DNA of 64,000 nucleotides from Lujinxingia vulgaris (GTDB lineage: Bacteria; Myxococcota_A; Bradymonadia; Bradymonadales; Bradymonadaceae), in NCBI RefSeq assembly GCF_007997015.1, contig NZ_VOSM01000003.1, positions 186,001 through 250,000 of the forward strand, in the 5' to 3' direction. The notes beneath the pieces were generated by a model that searched no databases, was not told the origin of the DNA, and worked only from the letters and a program-made list of their open reading frames with translations. Both the position numbers and the translations under genes were made by a program. Positions 18,856 through 30,669 of the stretch are shown piece after piece (within the stretch, counting starts at the first letter, position 1; every line of letters begins with the position of its first letter).

Positions 18856-18888
18856 AAAAAAGGCCGCCCGATGAGGGCGGCCTTTTTT
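18856..18888. terminator. Bidirectional terminator between lon and greA
   Basis: Perfect inverted repeat with arms 18856-18869 and 18875-18888 (AAAAAAGGCCGCCC and its complement) and a 5-base loop. The arms begin with A6 and end with T6, so it works on both strands for the convergent genes. Confidence 0.95.
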
Positions 18889-18915
18889 ATGGGCGGTGCA
18901 ATCTGCCGGCGATGA

Positions 18916-19389
18916 TCAACGGAACTCGACTTCCATGATCTCCACGACGCGGTCGCCGCCCGGAGCTTTAATGACCGACTCGTCGCCGACGGTTTTTCCG
19001 ATCAGCGCGCGAGCGATGGGGCTGGCGTACGAGATCTTGAGCTCTTTGATGTCGGCCTCATCGTCGCCCACGATCTGGTAGGTCTTCTCTTCGTCGGTAT
19101 CCAGGAAGAAGACGGTGACGAAGGCGCCGAAGATCACGCGGTCGCCGCTGAGCTCATCGGTGTCGATCACCTGGGCGTGGGCGAGTTTGCCTTCAATCTC
19201 GCGGATGCGCCCCTCGACGAAGCCCTGCTTGTCTTTGGCGGCGTGGTACTCGGCGTTTTCTTTAAGGTCACCGTGCGCACGGGCTTCTTCGATCTCCTGG
19301 ACGATGCGCGGGCGCTGGACTTTTTTGAGGTTGTCGAGCTCTTCGCGAAGTTTGCGATGGCCATCGACGGTCATGGGGATCTTTTGCAT
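18916..19389 (-). CDS. greA: Transcription elongation factor GreA
   Basis: 157 residues, the standard size. GreA enters the RNA polymerase secondary channel and stimulates transcript cleavage in backtracked complexes. The N-terminal coiled coil carries the acidic tip in [15 protein letters not shown], and the C-terminal domain ends [21 protein letters not shown] 19389 has a GAGG site at correct spacing; an ATG four codons upstream does not. Transcribed toward lon, sharing its terminator. Confidence 0.98.
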   Translation of the reverse strand: MQKIPMTVDGHRKLREELDNLKKVQRPRIVQEIEEARAHGDLKENAEYHAAKDKQGFVEGRIREIEGKLAHAQVIDTDELSGDRVIFGAFVTVFFLDTDEEKTYQIVGDDEADIKELKISYASPIARALIGKTVGDESVIKAPGGDRVVEIMEVEFR

Positions 19390-19461
19390 GGGTTGCCTCA
19401 TGAGCAGCAGGACACGAGCGCTCGCGTCCAGAGACGTGGCGCTGTGCCTTAGAAATAAATG

Positions 19462-19489
19462 CCCCCATCGTGGCGAACCAGGATGGGGG
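19462..19489 (-). terminator. Probable carB terminator
   Basis: Arms CCCCCATC (19462-19469) and GATGGGGG (19482-19489) with a 12-base loop. On the minus strand the stem is followed by an AT-rich CATTTATTTC tract. It lies between carB and greA, both transcribed leftward. Confidence 0.45.
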
Positions 19490-19566
19490 GCGGCTTGTCT
19501 GAAAGAGTCGCGATGCGCCTCGGCGGCGTGTCGCTCAGGTAAGTATGGGACAGCCCGGCAAATAGA

Positions 19567-22815
<3,249 letters not shown>

Positions 22816-22868
22816 GGCGCACTCCTCAAACGCGTGTTGCGGGGCAAAATCGGCCCCGGGACGCGCGG

Positions 22869-22896
22869 ACTATGCCAAAACCCACCGTCGATGCAA
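22869..22896 (-). promoter_or_regulatory. Probable sigma-70 promoter for carB
   Basis: On the minus strand TTGCAT (22896-22891), a 16-base spacer and CATAGT (22874-22869), about 54 bases before the carB start. Confidence 0.5.
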
Positions 22897-22937
22897 AGCG
22901 CCTGTGCGCTTCCATCGCCTCGCCAGCGGAGCTCTGC

Positions 22938-24827
22938 TCAGACGTCGAACTCGCCAGCCTCCAGCCGATCCCAGTAGGAGATGAGCGCGGCACGGATTTT
23001 TCCGGAGAGCAGCACCGCGCCCAGGACGTTGGGGAAGGCCATCGAGAGGATCATCAGGTCGGAGAAGTCCAGCACGTTGCTCAGGCTGGAGACCGAGCCG
23101 AGGAAGACGAAGAAGAGGAAGATCACCCGGTAGATCATCGAGCTGTTCGCGCCGAAGAGAAAGCTCCAGCAGCGCTCGCCATAGTAGGACCAGGAGATCA
23201 TCGTGCTGAAGGCAAAGAGGATGACCGCGATGGAGAGGATGTAGGGGAACCAACTGATGACGGTCTCAAAGGCCGCCGAGGTCAGCGCGACGCCTTCCAG
23301 GCCGGCTGTGGCCGGGTCAGCGTAAACGCCGGTGATGACGACCACGATGCCCGTCATAAAGCAGACGACCAGGGTGTCGATCATAGGCTCCAGGAGTGCG
23401 ACAAAGCCTTCGCGTACGGGCTCTTTGGTGCGGGCAGCGGAGTGGGCGATGGCGGCCGATCCCACGCCGGCCTCGTTGGAGAAGGCGGCGCGCTGGATGC
23501 CGACGATGAGCACGCCGACCAGACCGCCCAGGCCGGCCTTCGGCGCAAACGCCTCCCCGATGATGATGCCCACGGCGCGGGGGATCATCGTGAAGTTGCT
23601 CAGGAGGATGTAGAGGGCTGCGGCCACGTAGATCACGCACATCGCCGGGACGATCTTCGAGGCGACTTTGCCGATGCTCTGAATGCCGCCGATGATGACC
23701 ATGCCGACGAGCAGGGCGATGACGATGCCGTAGATCCAGCTGCGGGGCTGAACACCGCCGGCGACCGGAGCCTCATTGAGGGCGTCGACGCCGACGGGGT
23801 TGGTCCAGTTGACCTGGCGGCCTTCGACCCGCGCGAGCTCCAGGGTGGAGATGGCGCCGGCGGCGACGTCGAAGCGGTGTCCGGCGTCGGCGGCCACGAC
23901 ATCGAGCGCCAGCGTCCAGCGGCCGTCGTCGCCGCGCGTCCAGTCAGCGGTGCTGACGTCGAGGCGCTCGGCCGGGTTGAAGTAGAGGACGTCTTCGGTC
24001 TCAAGGGGGGAGGGCGCCGAGAAGCGTGCCAGGTGGCGGGCGTAGTCCATTTCCATCGGGGCTTCGCTCACCAGCGTGACTTCACCGCGGGCGCGCTCGC
24101 CACCGAACCAGGGCACCAGGTTGGCCATCGCCGCAAAGCTCTGGTTGGCCTGGAACATGTTGCCCCCGCCAAAGGAGCCGCCGATGCAGAGCACCGCGAA
24201 GATCACCGAGAGGTAGCGGCCGAGCACGGGCCGTCCGATCTCGGCCAGGCCGTCGCGCAGGTACACCATCGGGCCGCCCTGGACGGCGCCGTTCGCGTCG
24301 ACCTTGCGGTACATCTGGCCCAGGGTGCACTCGGCGAACTTGCTGGTCATGCCGAAGATCGCCGCGGCCATCATCCAGAAGACCGCGCCCGGCCCTCCGA
24401 TGCCAACCGCAATGGCAACGCCGGCGATGTTGCCCAGCCCGACCGTGGCGGAGAGGGCGGTGGAGAGCGCCTGAAAGTGGGTGACTTCCCCCGGGTTGTT
24501 GGGATCGTCGTATTTGCCGGCGACCACTTTGACGGCGTGGCTGACGCCGCGCAGGTTCACAAAGTCGAAGCGGAAGGTGAAGAAGATCGCGCCACTGATA
24601 AGCACGAGCACCACAAGCGGAATCTGATTGAGGAAGGACCAGATGCCGGCGAGCAGACCGGGGACGGTGCCGAAGGGAATGGCAGCCATGGCGGAGACAA
24701 TGAGGCCGAAGCGCTGGTCGATCTTGTTGAGGTCGCCGCCGCTGGAGACACCGACGGCGACGCTGACCAGGATGATCAGCCCGATGATGAGGGCGTAGCG
24801 CTGAGTAGGCTTCAAAAATGGCTTCAT
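22938..24827 (-). CDS. Alanine/glycine:cation symporter (AGCS) with inserted domain
   Basis: A 629-residue sodium-coupled amino-acid symporter of the AGCS family, usually 450-500 residues. Family motifs are clear: ALSATVGLGNIAGVAIAVGIGGPGAVFWM (~123-152), GGPMVYL, and FSNEAGVGSAAIAHSAA. About residues 241-362 form an extra hydrophilic segment of ~120 residues between two membrane helices (after MFQANQSFAAMANLVPW, before PRSWIYG), with beta-type sequence such as GRWTLALDVVAADAGHRFDV. Normal relatives have a short loop there. Start has an AAGG site. Probable substrate alanine, glycine or a related amino acid. Confidence 0.95.
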   Translation of the reverse strand: MKPFLKPTQRYALIIGLIILVSVAVGVSSGGDLNKIDQRFGLIVSAMAAIPFGTVPGLLAGIWSFLNQIPLVVLVLISGAIFFTFRFDFVNLRGVSHAVKVVAGKYDDPNNPGEVTHFQALSTALSATVGLGNIAGVAIAVGIGGPGAVFWMMAAAIFGMTSKFAECTLGQMYRKVDANGAVQGGPMVYLRDGLAEIGRPVLGRYLSVIFAVLCIGGSFGGGNMFQANQSFAAMANLVPWFGGERARGEVTLVSEAPMEMDYARHLARFSAPSPLETEDVLYFNPAERLDVSTADWTRGDDGRWTLALDVVAADAGHRFDVAAGAISTLELARVEGRQVNWTNPVGVDALNEAPVAGGVQPRSWIYGIVIALLVGMVIIGGIQSIGKVASKIVPAMCVIYVAAALYILLSNFTMIPRAVGIIIGEAFAPKAGLGGLVGVLIVGIQRAAFSNEAGVGSAAIAHSAARTKEPVREGFVALLEPMIDTLVVCFMTGIVVVITGVYADPATAGLEGVALTSAAFETVISWFPYILSIAVILFAFSTMISWSYYGERCWSFLFGANSSMIYRVIFLFFVFLGSVSSLSNVLDFSDLMILSMAFPNVLGAVLLSGKIRAALISYWDRLEAGEFDV

Positions 24828-25075
24828 GGGTGACCTTCGCGAGAGTGCGCACGTGACACCGCGTCGACGGTCAGCTCTTCTCGCTTCTGGAGAAGATCGG
24901 ACACCCGGGCTGGACGTCTGCCCGGCGAGGGCGCGTCCGCACAGTCGCTGTCGACCGCGGTGCAGAAAAACCGGAATGGACCCGATGGTTTATCACCGCC
25001 GGCCGTGATCAGGCAACCTCGCCAGCGCGTCGGGCTGCCGGGCGAGGGTTGAGGGTTTGTTTTTGAAGTGATTGT

Positions 25076-25669
25076 TTAGAAAGTTCTGAAGTGCCACGCG
25101 AAGTATGCGCGTACGCCGGCGTAAAGAGGAAAGTTCTGGGGGGCGGTCATCGGTGCATGGATGTCGAAGGCCACCCCCAGCGAGCGTGTGCGGCTGTAGC
25201 GGTAGTCGGCCCCCAGGGTGGCGCGCAGGCCCAGGCGCTCGCCATTCGGGGCGCGCTCGGAGGTCGGGCCGGTGGGGTAAAAGACGCCGGCCAGGCCCAC
25301 GTAGGGGATGTAGGTGAAGACGTCGAGGGCGTAGCGCGCCTCCAGGGCGGCCGCGCTCACCACGAGGCTCTGGAAGCTATCTTCGCCCTCGACCTGAGCC
25401 GGGTGGTAGGAGGCGGAGAGGTCGACGCCCACCTTCCAGAAGTCGCCGAGCTGCAGGTTGGCGCCGAGTTGCAGCCCCGGCCCCCAGCGGCCCAGAGCGG
25501 AGGGCGCCGGGGCCAGTGTGTTGTTGAGGCCGGCGCCAGCCCAGAGCTGGCCCTCCCAGGCGTGCGCCTCGTCGGGGGTAGGGAGTGTGGTGAGGCCCCA
25601 CGCGATGATCGTGAGAAGAAGGGCCAGAGTCGGGGAAGAGGAGCGAGGTTTGCTCCGCGGTTCGAGCAT
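25076..25669 (-). CDS. Putative outer-membrane beta-barrel protein
   Basis: A 197-residue protein with a long N-terminal signal (hydrophobic LALLLTIIAWGLTTL, cleavage likely after AHA near residue 36). The mature part alternates Gly/aromatic strands (LWAGAGLNNTL, LQLGANLQLGDFWKVGVDLSASY, LGLRATLGADYRYSRTRSLGVAFDI) and ends in a terminal Phe (AWHFRTF), as in beta-barrels inserted by the BAM complex. No specific family recognised. It diverges from the YfgM-BamB-like pair. Confidence 0.72.
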   Translation of the reverse strand: MLEPRSKPRSSSPTLALLLTIIAWGLTTLPTPDEAHAWEGQLWAGAGLNNTLAPAPSALGRWGPGLQLGANLQLGDFWKVGVDLSASYHPAQVEGEDSFQSLVVSAAALEARYALDVFTYIPYVGLAGVFYPTGPTSERAPNGERLGLRATLGADYRYSRTRSLGVAFDIHAPMTAPQNFPLYAGVRAYFAWHFRTF

Positions 25670-25726
25670 GCGATGGGGTCCAGTTTAAAGGGGAAGCGAA
25701 GCGCCTGCGGGGGCGTGTGGTCTGCG

Positions 25727-25755
25727 TTGACACCTTATGGTGCCCTGCATATAGT
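25727..25755 (+). promoter_or_regulatory. Near-consensus sigma-70 promoter for the yfgM-bamB-like pair
   Basis: TTGACA (25727-25732), a 17-base spacer and TATAGT (25750-25755). Transcription would begin ~25762, giving a leader of ~110 bases before the ATG at 25873. Strongest promoter match in the window. Confidence 0.8.
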
Positions 25756-25872
25756 CCGCACCCATTCGTTTCCGGCGACGCCCGAAACGAGAGCCCGAAG
25801 AGGCCTCGTGGGTACGGATTCCCGAGGTTGCGCGCGGCGCGATTGAGCGGGCTCAGGTTAAGGAGAGAAGAG

Positions 25873-26673
25873 ATGGCGATCAAGATTAAGAAGCAGGGTG
25901 AGGCACCCGAGCAGGAAGGCCTCGACGAGATGGAAGCTGCCGCCGCGCTGGGCGCTGGCAGTGGCGATGATCTCGACGCATTTGAGCGCACCACTTTGCA
26001 GGCTACGGCCTGGATTGAAGACAACCGCAGCGTGGTCTTCGGCGGCATCATCGCCGTGGTCGTGGCGGTGCTGGGCGTGATTCTGGGGCTTCAGTACATT
26101 GAAGGGCAGCAGGTTGAGGCCTCCAGCCGGCTCAGCAAGGGCCTGGCGGCCTATGAGTGGTACGTGGAAGGCTCGCCGGAGCTTGAGGCGATCCGCGCTC
26201 AGGAAGGTCTGGCCGAGCCGACCAACATCTTCGAGACCGAAGAAGAGAAGTGGCAGACGGTTTACGATGCTGCTGCCGCGACCCTTGCTGACTTCGACCG
26301 CGGCCCCATCGCCGCAGATGCGCGCCTGACGCAGGCCGCTGCGGCTTTCCAGCTCAATAAGTTGGAAGAGGCCGAAGGTCTCTACCGCCAGGTACTCGAC
26401 GGTGAGGCCAGTGACGCGATGAAGGTGATGGCGCGCGTGGGCCTTGCCAACACCCTCTCGGCGCTTGAGAAGACCGATGATGCGGCGGCTGCCTGGGACG
26501 CGGTGGCTGAAAATGCTCCGGAGCGCGCGCAGTTTGCGCAGTATGAGAAGGCGCGCATGCTGGACCGTGCCGGCCAGGCAGATAAGGCCAAAGAGCTCTA
26601 CCACAAGATTCTGGAAGACGATCCCGAGTTTACCTTCAAGTCGGAGATCGAGCGCCGCCTGGCGACGCTTTAA
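25873..26673 (+). CDS. YfgM-like membrane-anchored TPR protein
   Basis: A 266-residue protein: acidic cytoplasmic N-terminus of ~55 residues, one membrane helix (VVFGGIIAVVVAVLGVILGLQYI, ~55-77), then TPR-like repeats in the periplasm (YRQVLDGEASDAMKVMARVGLANTL; YEKARMLDRAGQADKAKELYHKI). This layout matches YfgM, a SecYEG- and periplasmic-chaperone-associated protein. ATG 25873 has AGGAG 12 to 8 bases upstream; the frame's earlier start at 25717 overlaps the promoter and is not used. As in E. coli, the next gene is BamB-like. Confidence 0.85.
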   Translation: MAIKIKKQGEAPEQEGLDEMEAAAALGAGSGDDLDAFERTTLQATAWIEDNRSVVFGGIIAVVVAVLGVILGLQYIEGQQVEASSRLSKGLAAYEWYVEGSPELEAIRAQEGLAEPTNIFETEEEKWQTVYDAAAATLADFDRGPIAADARLTQAAAAFQLNKLEEAEGLYRQVLDGEASDAMKVMARVGLANTLSALEKTDDAAAAWDAVAENAPERAQFAQYEKARMLDRAGQADKAKELYHKILEDDPEFTFKSEIERRLATL

Positions 26674-26722
26674 GGCATCGCTGGCAACGACGAACGACGA
26701 TTCTCGAAGTGAGTAAGCGGAC

Positions 26723-27877
26723 GTGACCAAAATGACCTTTAAGGTTGGGCGAGCGTGGCTGGTGGCCGCGCTCGTGTCGTTTGTAGGGGGCGGCTGTGCG
26801 ATGCAACCCGCCCAGCCCACCGGGCTTGACTCGGTGGGGCAGCCTACCGCGCGTGTGAAGGTAGAGTGGCGGGTGCCGCTCTCCTCGGATCGGCCCTGGG
26901 AGATCAACCCCCGGGAGTTCGGCAAGCCTGTGCTCGCGCCCGGTGGTGATCTGGTGGTCGGGGCCAGCGATGGCTACGTCTACCGGGTGCGTGCCGATAC
27001 CGGTGAGTTGGTCTGGTCGAAGGAGATTGGCGGATCCATCGACGCGCCGGTGGCGTTGGTCGACGGCTATGTCTACGCGGCCAGCAGCCAGGGAAGTCTG
27101 CATAAGCTGAGCTGGGAGCGTGGTGAGGAGATCTGGCGAGCCGACGGGCGCAGCGCCTTTGAGGCGCAGCCCGCTGTGAGCGATGGGCTGGTGGCGGTGA
27201 CCGACAGCGCCGATGTGCTCTACGTCTTTGATGCGGTGAGCGGGGAGCTGGTGTGGGACTACCAGCGTCGTCAGCCAGACTTCTTCACTATTATGGGTGG
27301 TGGGACGCCGGTCTTTTCCGGGAACCGCATCTTCTGCGGCTTTGCCGACGGGCATCTCGTCTCGCTCTTTTCGGACAGTGGCGAGGTGGAGTGGACAGCG
27401 AACCTGGGTGACGCGTCTCAGGAGTTCGGGGATGTGGATCTTGCGGTGATCGATGACGGTGAGCTTCTCTACGCGGTCTCCTATGCCGGGGGCATCTACG
27501 CGGTGGAGAAGTCCAGCGGCGCGTTGATGTGGCATCAGGATATCGAGAGTGTGGCCGACCTGATCATGCAGGGGCCCTGGCTCCTGGGAGTCTCGGCCAC
27601 CGGGCATGTGTTTGCGCTCTCGAAGAACGACGGTGAGCCGGTGTGGCGCTTTCGGATGCCCGAGGGGCAGTCGCCGGTGGCGTTGAGCACGACCGGGCCG
27701 CTGCTCAGTGTGGCGACGGCGTCGGGGCCGCTTTACCTTGTGCGCACGCGCGATGGTCGCCCGGTGACGCGGTGGAACCCCTCGTCGGGGTTTCAGCGGG
27801 CGCCGGTCTATGACAGCGTGCGCGGTTATACGCTGTCGAACCGCGGTTATCTCTACGGCTACCGTCTGGCCTATTGA
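26723..27877 (+). CDS. BamB-like PQQ-repeat lipoprotein
   Basis: A 384-residue beta-propeller with a lipoprotein signal (lipobox ending at Cys 25, VGGGC). Repeats carry the Trp-containing PQQ-like signature (GELVWSKEIGG, GEEIWRADG, GELVWDYQRR, GEVEWTANLG, GALMWHQDIE, GEPVWRFRMP), six to eight blades. BamB is the scaffold lipoprotein of the BAM outer-membrane assembly machine. The YfgM-like gene directly upstream reproduces the yfgM-bamB order of gammaproteobacteria, although der is not adjacent. Start is GTG 26723; ATG 26732 in frame is an alternative. Confidence 0.85.
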   Translation: MTKMTFKVGRAWLVAALVSFVGGGCAMQPAQPTGLDSVGQPTARVKVEWRVPLSSDRPWEINPREFGKPVLAPGGDLVVGASDGYVYRVRADTGELVWSKEIGGSIDAPVALVDGYVYAASSQGSLHKLSWERGEEIWRADGRSAFEAQPAVSDGLVAVTDSADVLYVFDAVSGELVWDYQRRQPDFFTIMGGGTPVFSGNRIFCGFADGHLVSLFSDSGEVEWTANLGDASQEFGDVDLAVIDDGELLYAVSYAGGIYAVEKSSGALMWHQDIESVADLIMQGPWLLGVSATGHVFALSKNDGEPVWRFRMPEGQSPVALSTTGPLLSVATASGPLYLVRTRDGRPVTRWNPSSGFQRAPVYDSVRGYTLSNRGYLYGYRLAY

Positions 27878-27911
27878 GGCGTCGGCGTCCTGAAGGGATG
27901 CCCGATAAAAG

Positions 27912-27945
27912 AAAAGCCCGCCGCGCGTTTGCGCGGCGGGCTTTT
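27912..27945. terminator. Bidirectional terminator between the bamB-like gene and trmB
   Basis: Perfect 15-bp stem (AAAAGCCCGCCGCGC and complement, arms 27912-27926 and 27931-27945), loop GTTT, followed by further T residues to 27948. Serves both convergent genes. Confidence 0.95.
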
Positions 27946-27971
27946 TTTATGGAGCAGCGTGGCGCTGAAGG

Positions 27972-28589
27972 TCAGCGTCGCACGTAATACAGTGTGTGAA
28001 CCGGGATCCCTTTGCGCAGGATCTTGACCTCCCGGGTGGTCCGGGGGAAGGGCTCAACGGGCATCTCTTCAAAGGGAAGATGTTCAAACTCGGGGTGGGC
28101 GTCGAGCACTTCCCGGAAGTCGTCGGCGAGTGTGCCCACATCGGTACGAAGCCAGAGCGTTGCACCCGGGTGCATCTTTGAGGCGAAGAGGTCCAGCGTC
28201 TGCGGCTGGATGATGCGGCGTTTGCGGTGACGCTTCTTCCACCAGGGGTCGGGGAAGAGGATGAAGAGCTCGGAGAGCTGCCCTTCTTCCAGGAGGATGG
28301 GGATGGCCATGGTGGCGTCGGCCTGCAGAAGATCGGCGTTTTTGACGCCGTGCTCCAGCAGGTTTTCTTTGCCAAAGTCCACGTACTTTTTGCGCCACTC
28401 AATGCCCAGGTAAAAGCGCTCCGGGTGGCGCTGGGCGAGCTGGCGCAGGAAGTTGGCGCGATTCGAGCCGATCTCCAGCGAGACGCGCTCCGGGAGCGGG
28501 CGCTCGACGGCGAATTGGCGGATGCGCGTGAGCATACGATCGTAGTTCTCTTCGATGACGTCATCGAAGCGAAGCGACAGGTCAGCCAC
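27972..28589 (-). CDS. trmB: tRNA (guanine-N7)-methyltransferase
   Basis: A 205-residue SAM-dependent enzyme forming m7G46 in tRNA. LEIGSNRANFL is the SAM loop, followed by GIEWRKKYV, DATMAIPIL and the family signature FPDPWWKKRHRKRRI. Start is GTG with a GAGG site seven bases upstream. Length is typical of compact bacterial TrmB. Confidence 0.95.
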   Translation of the reverse strand: MADLSLRFDDVIEENYDRMLTRIRQFAVERPLPERVSLEIGSNRANFLRQLAQRHPERFYLGIEWRKKYVDFGKENLLEHGVKNADLLQADATMAIPILLEEGQLSELFILFPDPWWKKRHRKRRIIQPQTLDLFASKMHPGATLWLRTDVGTLADDFREVLDAHPEFEHLPFEEMPVEPFPRTTREVKILRKGIPVHTLYYVRR

Positions 28590-28683
28590 GGGGTAACCTC
28601 AGCAAGTGGCAGAAGATCAGCGGGGAGAGGTAGGGCGGTGGGCCTCGCTGGCGCGAGGCACCTTCGCCAGAGGGTGTGGACTT

Positions 28684-29616
28684 TTAGAGCGCGACCGTCA
28701 AGCCGTCTCGGGCCGCAAAGGACTCGGCGAAGTGGCTCTTACCAAGCGCGTCGATGGCGTCAAGATCCTCGTCGGTGCTCTTCGGGTCGTGATGGAAGAG
28801 ACACAGTCGCTTGACCTGAGCCTGTCTGGCGAGCTCCGCGGCGATGGCCACCGTGGAGTGTCCGTAGCCCTGGGTGGGCGCGGGCATCGAGGTGTAGTGG
28901 GCCTCGGTGTACATCGCGTCGTGCACGATGAGGTCGGCGCCCCGGGCGAACTCCGCCAGGCGGCGGTCGCCGTGGACGTAGCCCTCGGTGTCGGTGGCGT
29001 AGACAAAGGTCCTGGAGCCGGCGATGACCTTGTACATGTTCACGCCGGACTTGGGGTGGTTGTAGCCGCGCAGGCAGTGAACCTCCATCTCAACCTCACT
29101 CGGGTCGGGGCGAAGATGGGCCTGGCTCGGGTGGGTGGCGCGCACGAGCAAAGGCTCGGGGCGGTCGCGCAGAAAATACACGCGATCGACCTCGCCGATG
29201 TCGTAGAAATGCTTAAGCGCGGTCATCTCGTTGAGGGCCACCGGGTAGTATGGCGAGCGAATGAGGTCGTGGATGGTCTCCTCAAAGCTCTGCTGGCTGC
29301 CGTAACGCGGCCCGAAGAGGTGCAGGGTGGCGTTCGGAATATAGACCGGCGGGAAGTAGGGCAGGCCGATGAGATGATCGAAGTGGGTATGCGAGAAGAA
29401 GATGCTGGTATGAATGGGCCGGTCGTTGGCAAAGGCATTTTTGACCAGGTCACGACCGTATTCGATGATGCCGCTACCCGCGTCGAAGATGATCTCGCGA
29501 TCGCCGGCGCGAACACTCACACAGGAGGTGTTGCCGCCGTAGCGCGTGAACTCCTGGCCGCAGACCGGATAACTTCCACGAGAGCCGTGAATGGTGACAG
29601 AGACGTCGGAGGTCAT
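28684..29616 (-). CDS. MBL-fold metallo-hydrolase
   Basis: A 310-residue metallo-beta-lactamase-fold protein. The metal motif HTHFDH is at residues 76-81; further ligands are likely in YATDTEGYVHGD, DLIVHDAMY and GHSTVAIAAELA. The early segment GSYPVCGQEFTRYGGNTSC is typical of a group annotated as RNase Z-like or cyclic-nucleotide phosphodiesterase-like hydrolases in delta-lineage bacteria. No signal peptide, so cytoplasmic. Substrate not known. Confidence 0.9.
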   Translation of the reverse strand: MTSDVSVTIHGSRGSYPVCGQEFTRYGGNTSCVSVRAGDREIIFDAGSGIIEYGRDLVKNAFANDRPIHTSIFFSHTHFDHLIGLPYFPPVYIPNATLHLFGPRYGSQQSFEETIHDLIRSPYYPVALNEMTALKHFYDIGEVDRVYFLRDRPEPLLVRATHPSQAHLRPDPSEVEMEVHCLRGYNHPKSGVNMYKVIAGSRTFVYATDTEGYVHGDRRLAEFARGADLIVHDAMYTEAHYTSMPAPTQGYGHSTVAIAAELARQAQVKRLCLFHHDPKSTDEDLDAIDALGKSHFAESFAARDGLTVAL

Positions 29617-29840
29617 GGTACAGACTCGAGCTGCGAGGGGGGGGAGCGCGCAAGATGGATATCGTCAAGGGATGACGGGATGACGCCGAACTATAGCAAC
29701 GGGCCAAAAATAGCGTCAAGAAGGGCGAGCGTAAGGGGGCGAATGAGGCGGGGGAAGTGCGCTGTGTTCGCAGAAGTTGACTGGCGGGTCACGTGCGCAT
29801 GGAGCGATGGCGTGGGGCAGGGTGAGAAAGGGGGGCGGCG

Positions 29841-30626
29841 TTGATCGCATGGATGGTGGATGCGCGCGGCTGGCCAGCCGGTAGCGCGATGATCGGGGCG
29901 GGCGTGTGGGTGATGTTCTGGCTGTGGTGGCAGGGGCTGGGGAGGGCCGGTGAGGCGCCCGCACTGCGGCTGGCCAGCTTTGGGGCTGTGATGGCCGGGG
30001 GGCTTGCAGGAGGGCTGATTCTTGGAGCGTGGTTGGGGGGAGGCGCGTCCTCGCTGGGAGCGCTGCTGGGCGCCGGGTTGGTGGGAGGCGCGGCCTGGTG
30101 GCGCTGTGACGATGCGCCTCGCCGCGCCCGTTGGTTGGCATCAGCGCTCGTGGCCGGTTTTGCGGGCCTTGCGGTCGCGCGTATCGGGTGCGTGTTTGAG
30201 GGGTGTGATTTTGGCGCGATGGTGCCCCTGGGAGAGGGGATGTGGGTGCAGCATCACGTGCGCGGTACGGCGGCGTGGGAACTTCAGGTGCTCTCCGGCG
30301 ATTTGAGCAGCTCGGCGGCGTGGAGCAGGCCCACACGCCCCTTTGCACCGCTGATGGTGCTGGCGTTTGGGCTGGGAGCGGCGGCGACGGCGCTGGTCGA
30401 GCGCGTTGCGGGAGCGGACTCCTTTCGGGTTCCCGCTGTGGGGAGCCTGACGCTGCTCGTGGTCGCGTTGATTGAGCTGTCGCGCGCCCCGGAGAGCGTC
30501 ACGCGTTGGCTGGGGGCGGTGCCGTGGAGCGTCGCGCTCTATGGCGCCGGCGCGCTTGCGCTCGCGTTGCTCGCGCTTACGTGGTGGCGAAAAGACTGTG
30601 CGGCGCATAGGATAGCGCGGCAGTGA
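29841..30626 (+). CDS. Divergent Lgt-like integral membrane protein
   Basis: A 261-residue polytopic membrane protein with roughly seven hydrophobic segments. The segment ARIGCVFEGCDFG resembles the phosphatidylglycerol-binding signature of prolipoprotein diacylglyceryl transferase (R-[IV]-G-x-F-x-x-G-x-x-x-G), in the cysteine-containing variant seen in Lgt paralogues. The other Lgt hallmarks are weak or absent, so transfer of diacylglycerol is uncertain. The start is a TTG with a G-rich sequence before it; ATG at 29853 is the alternative. It precedes the histidine kinase gene by 43 bases. Confidence 0.6.
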   Translation: MIAWMVDARGWPAGSAMIGAGVWVMFWLWWQGLGRAGEAPALRLASFGAVMAGGLAGGLILGAWLGGGASSLGALLGAGLVGGAAWWRCDDAPRRARWLASALVAGFAGLAVARIGCVFEGCDFGAMVPLGEGMWVQHHVRGTAAWELQVLSGDLSSSAAWSRPTRPFAPLMVLAFGLGAAATALVERVAGADSFRVPAVGSLTLLVVALIELSRAPESVTRWLGAVPWSVALYGAGALALALLALTWWRKDCAAHRIARQ

Positions 30627-30669
30627 GCGGGCTCGACTACGGGCCAGTGGCGTCGGCTAAGAGGCTGAG

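Noticed and set aside
28642-28659. GCCTCG/CGAGGC inverted repeat between trmB and the MBL gene
   Set aside because: Six-base stem with no T-tract; insufficient for a terminator call.
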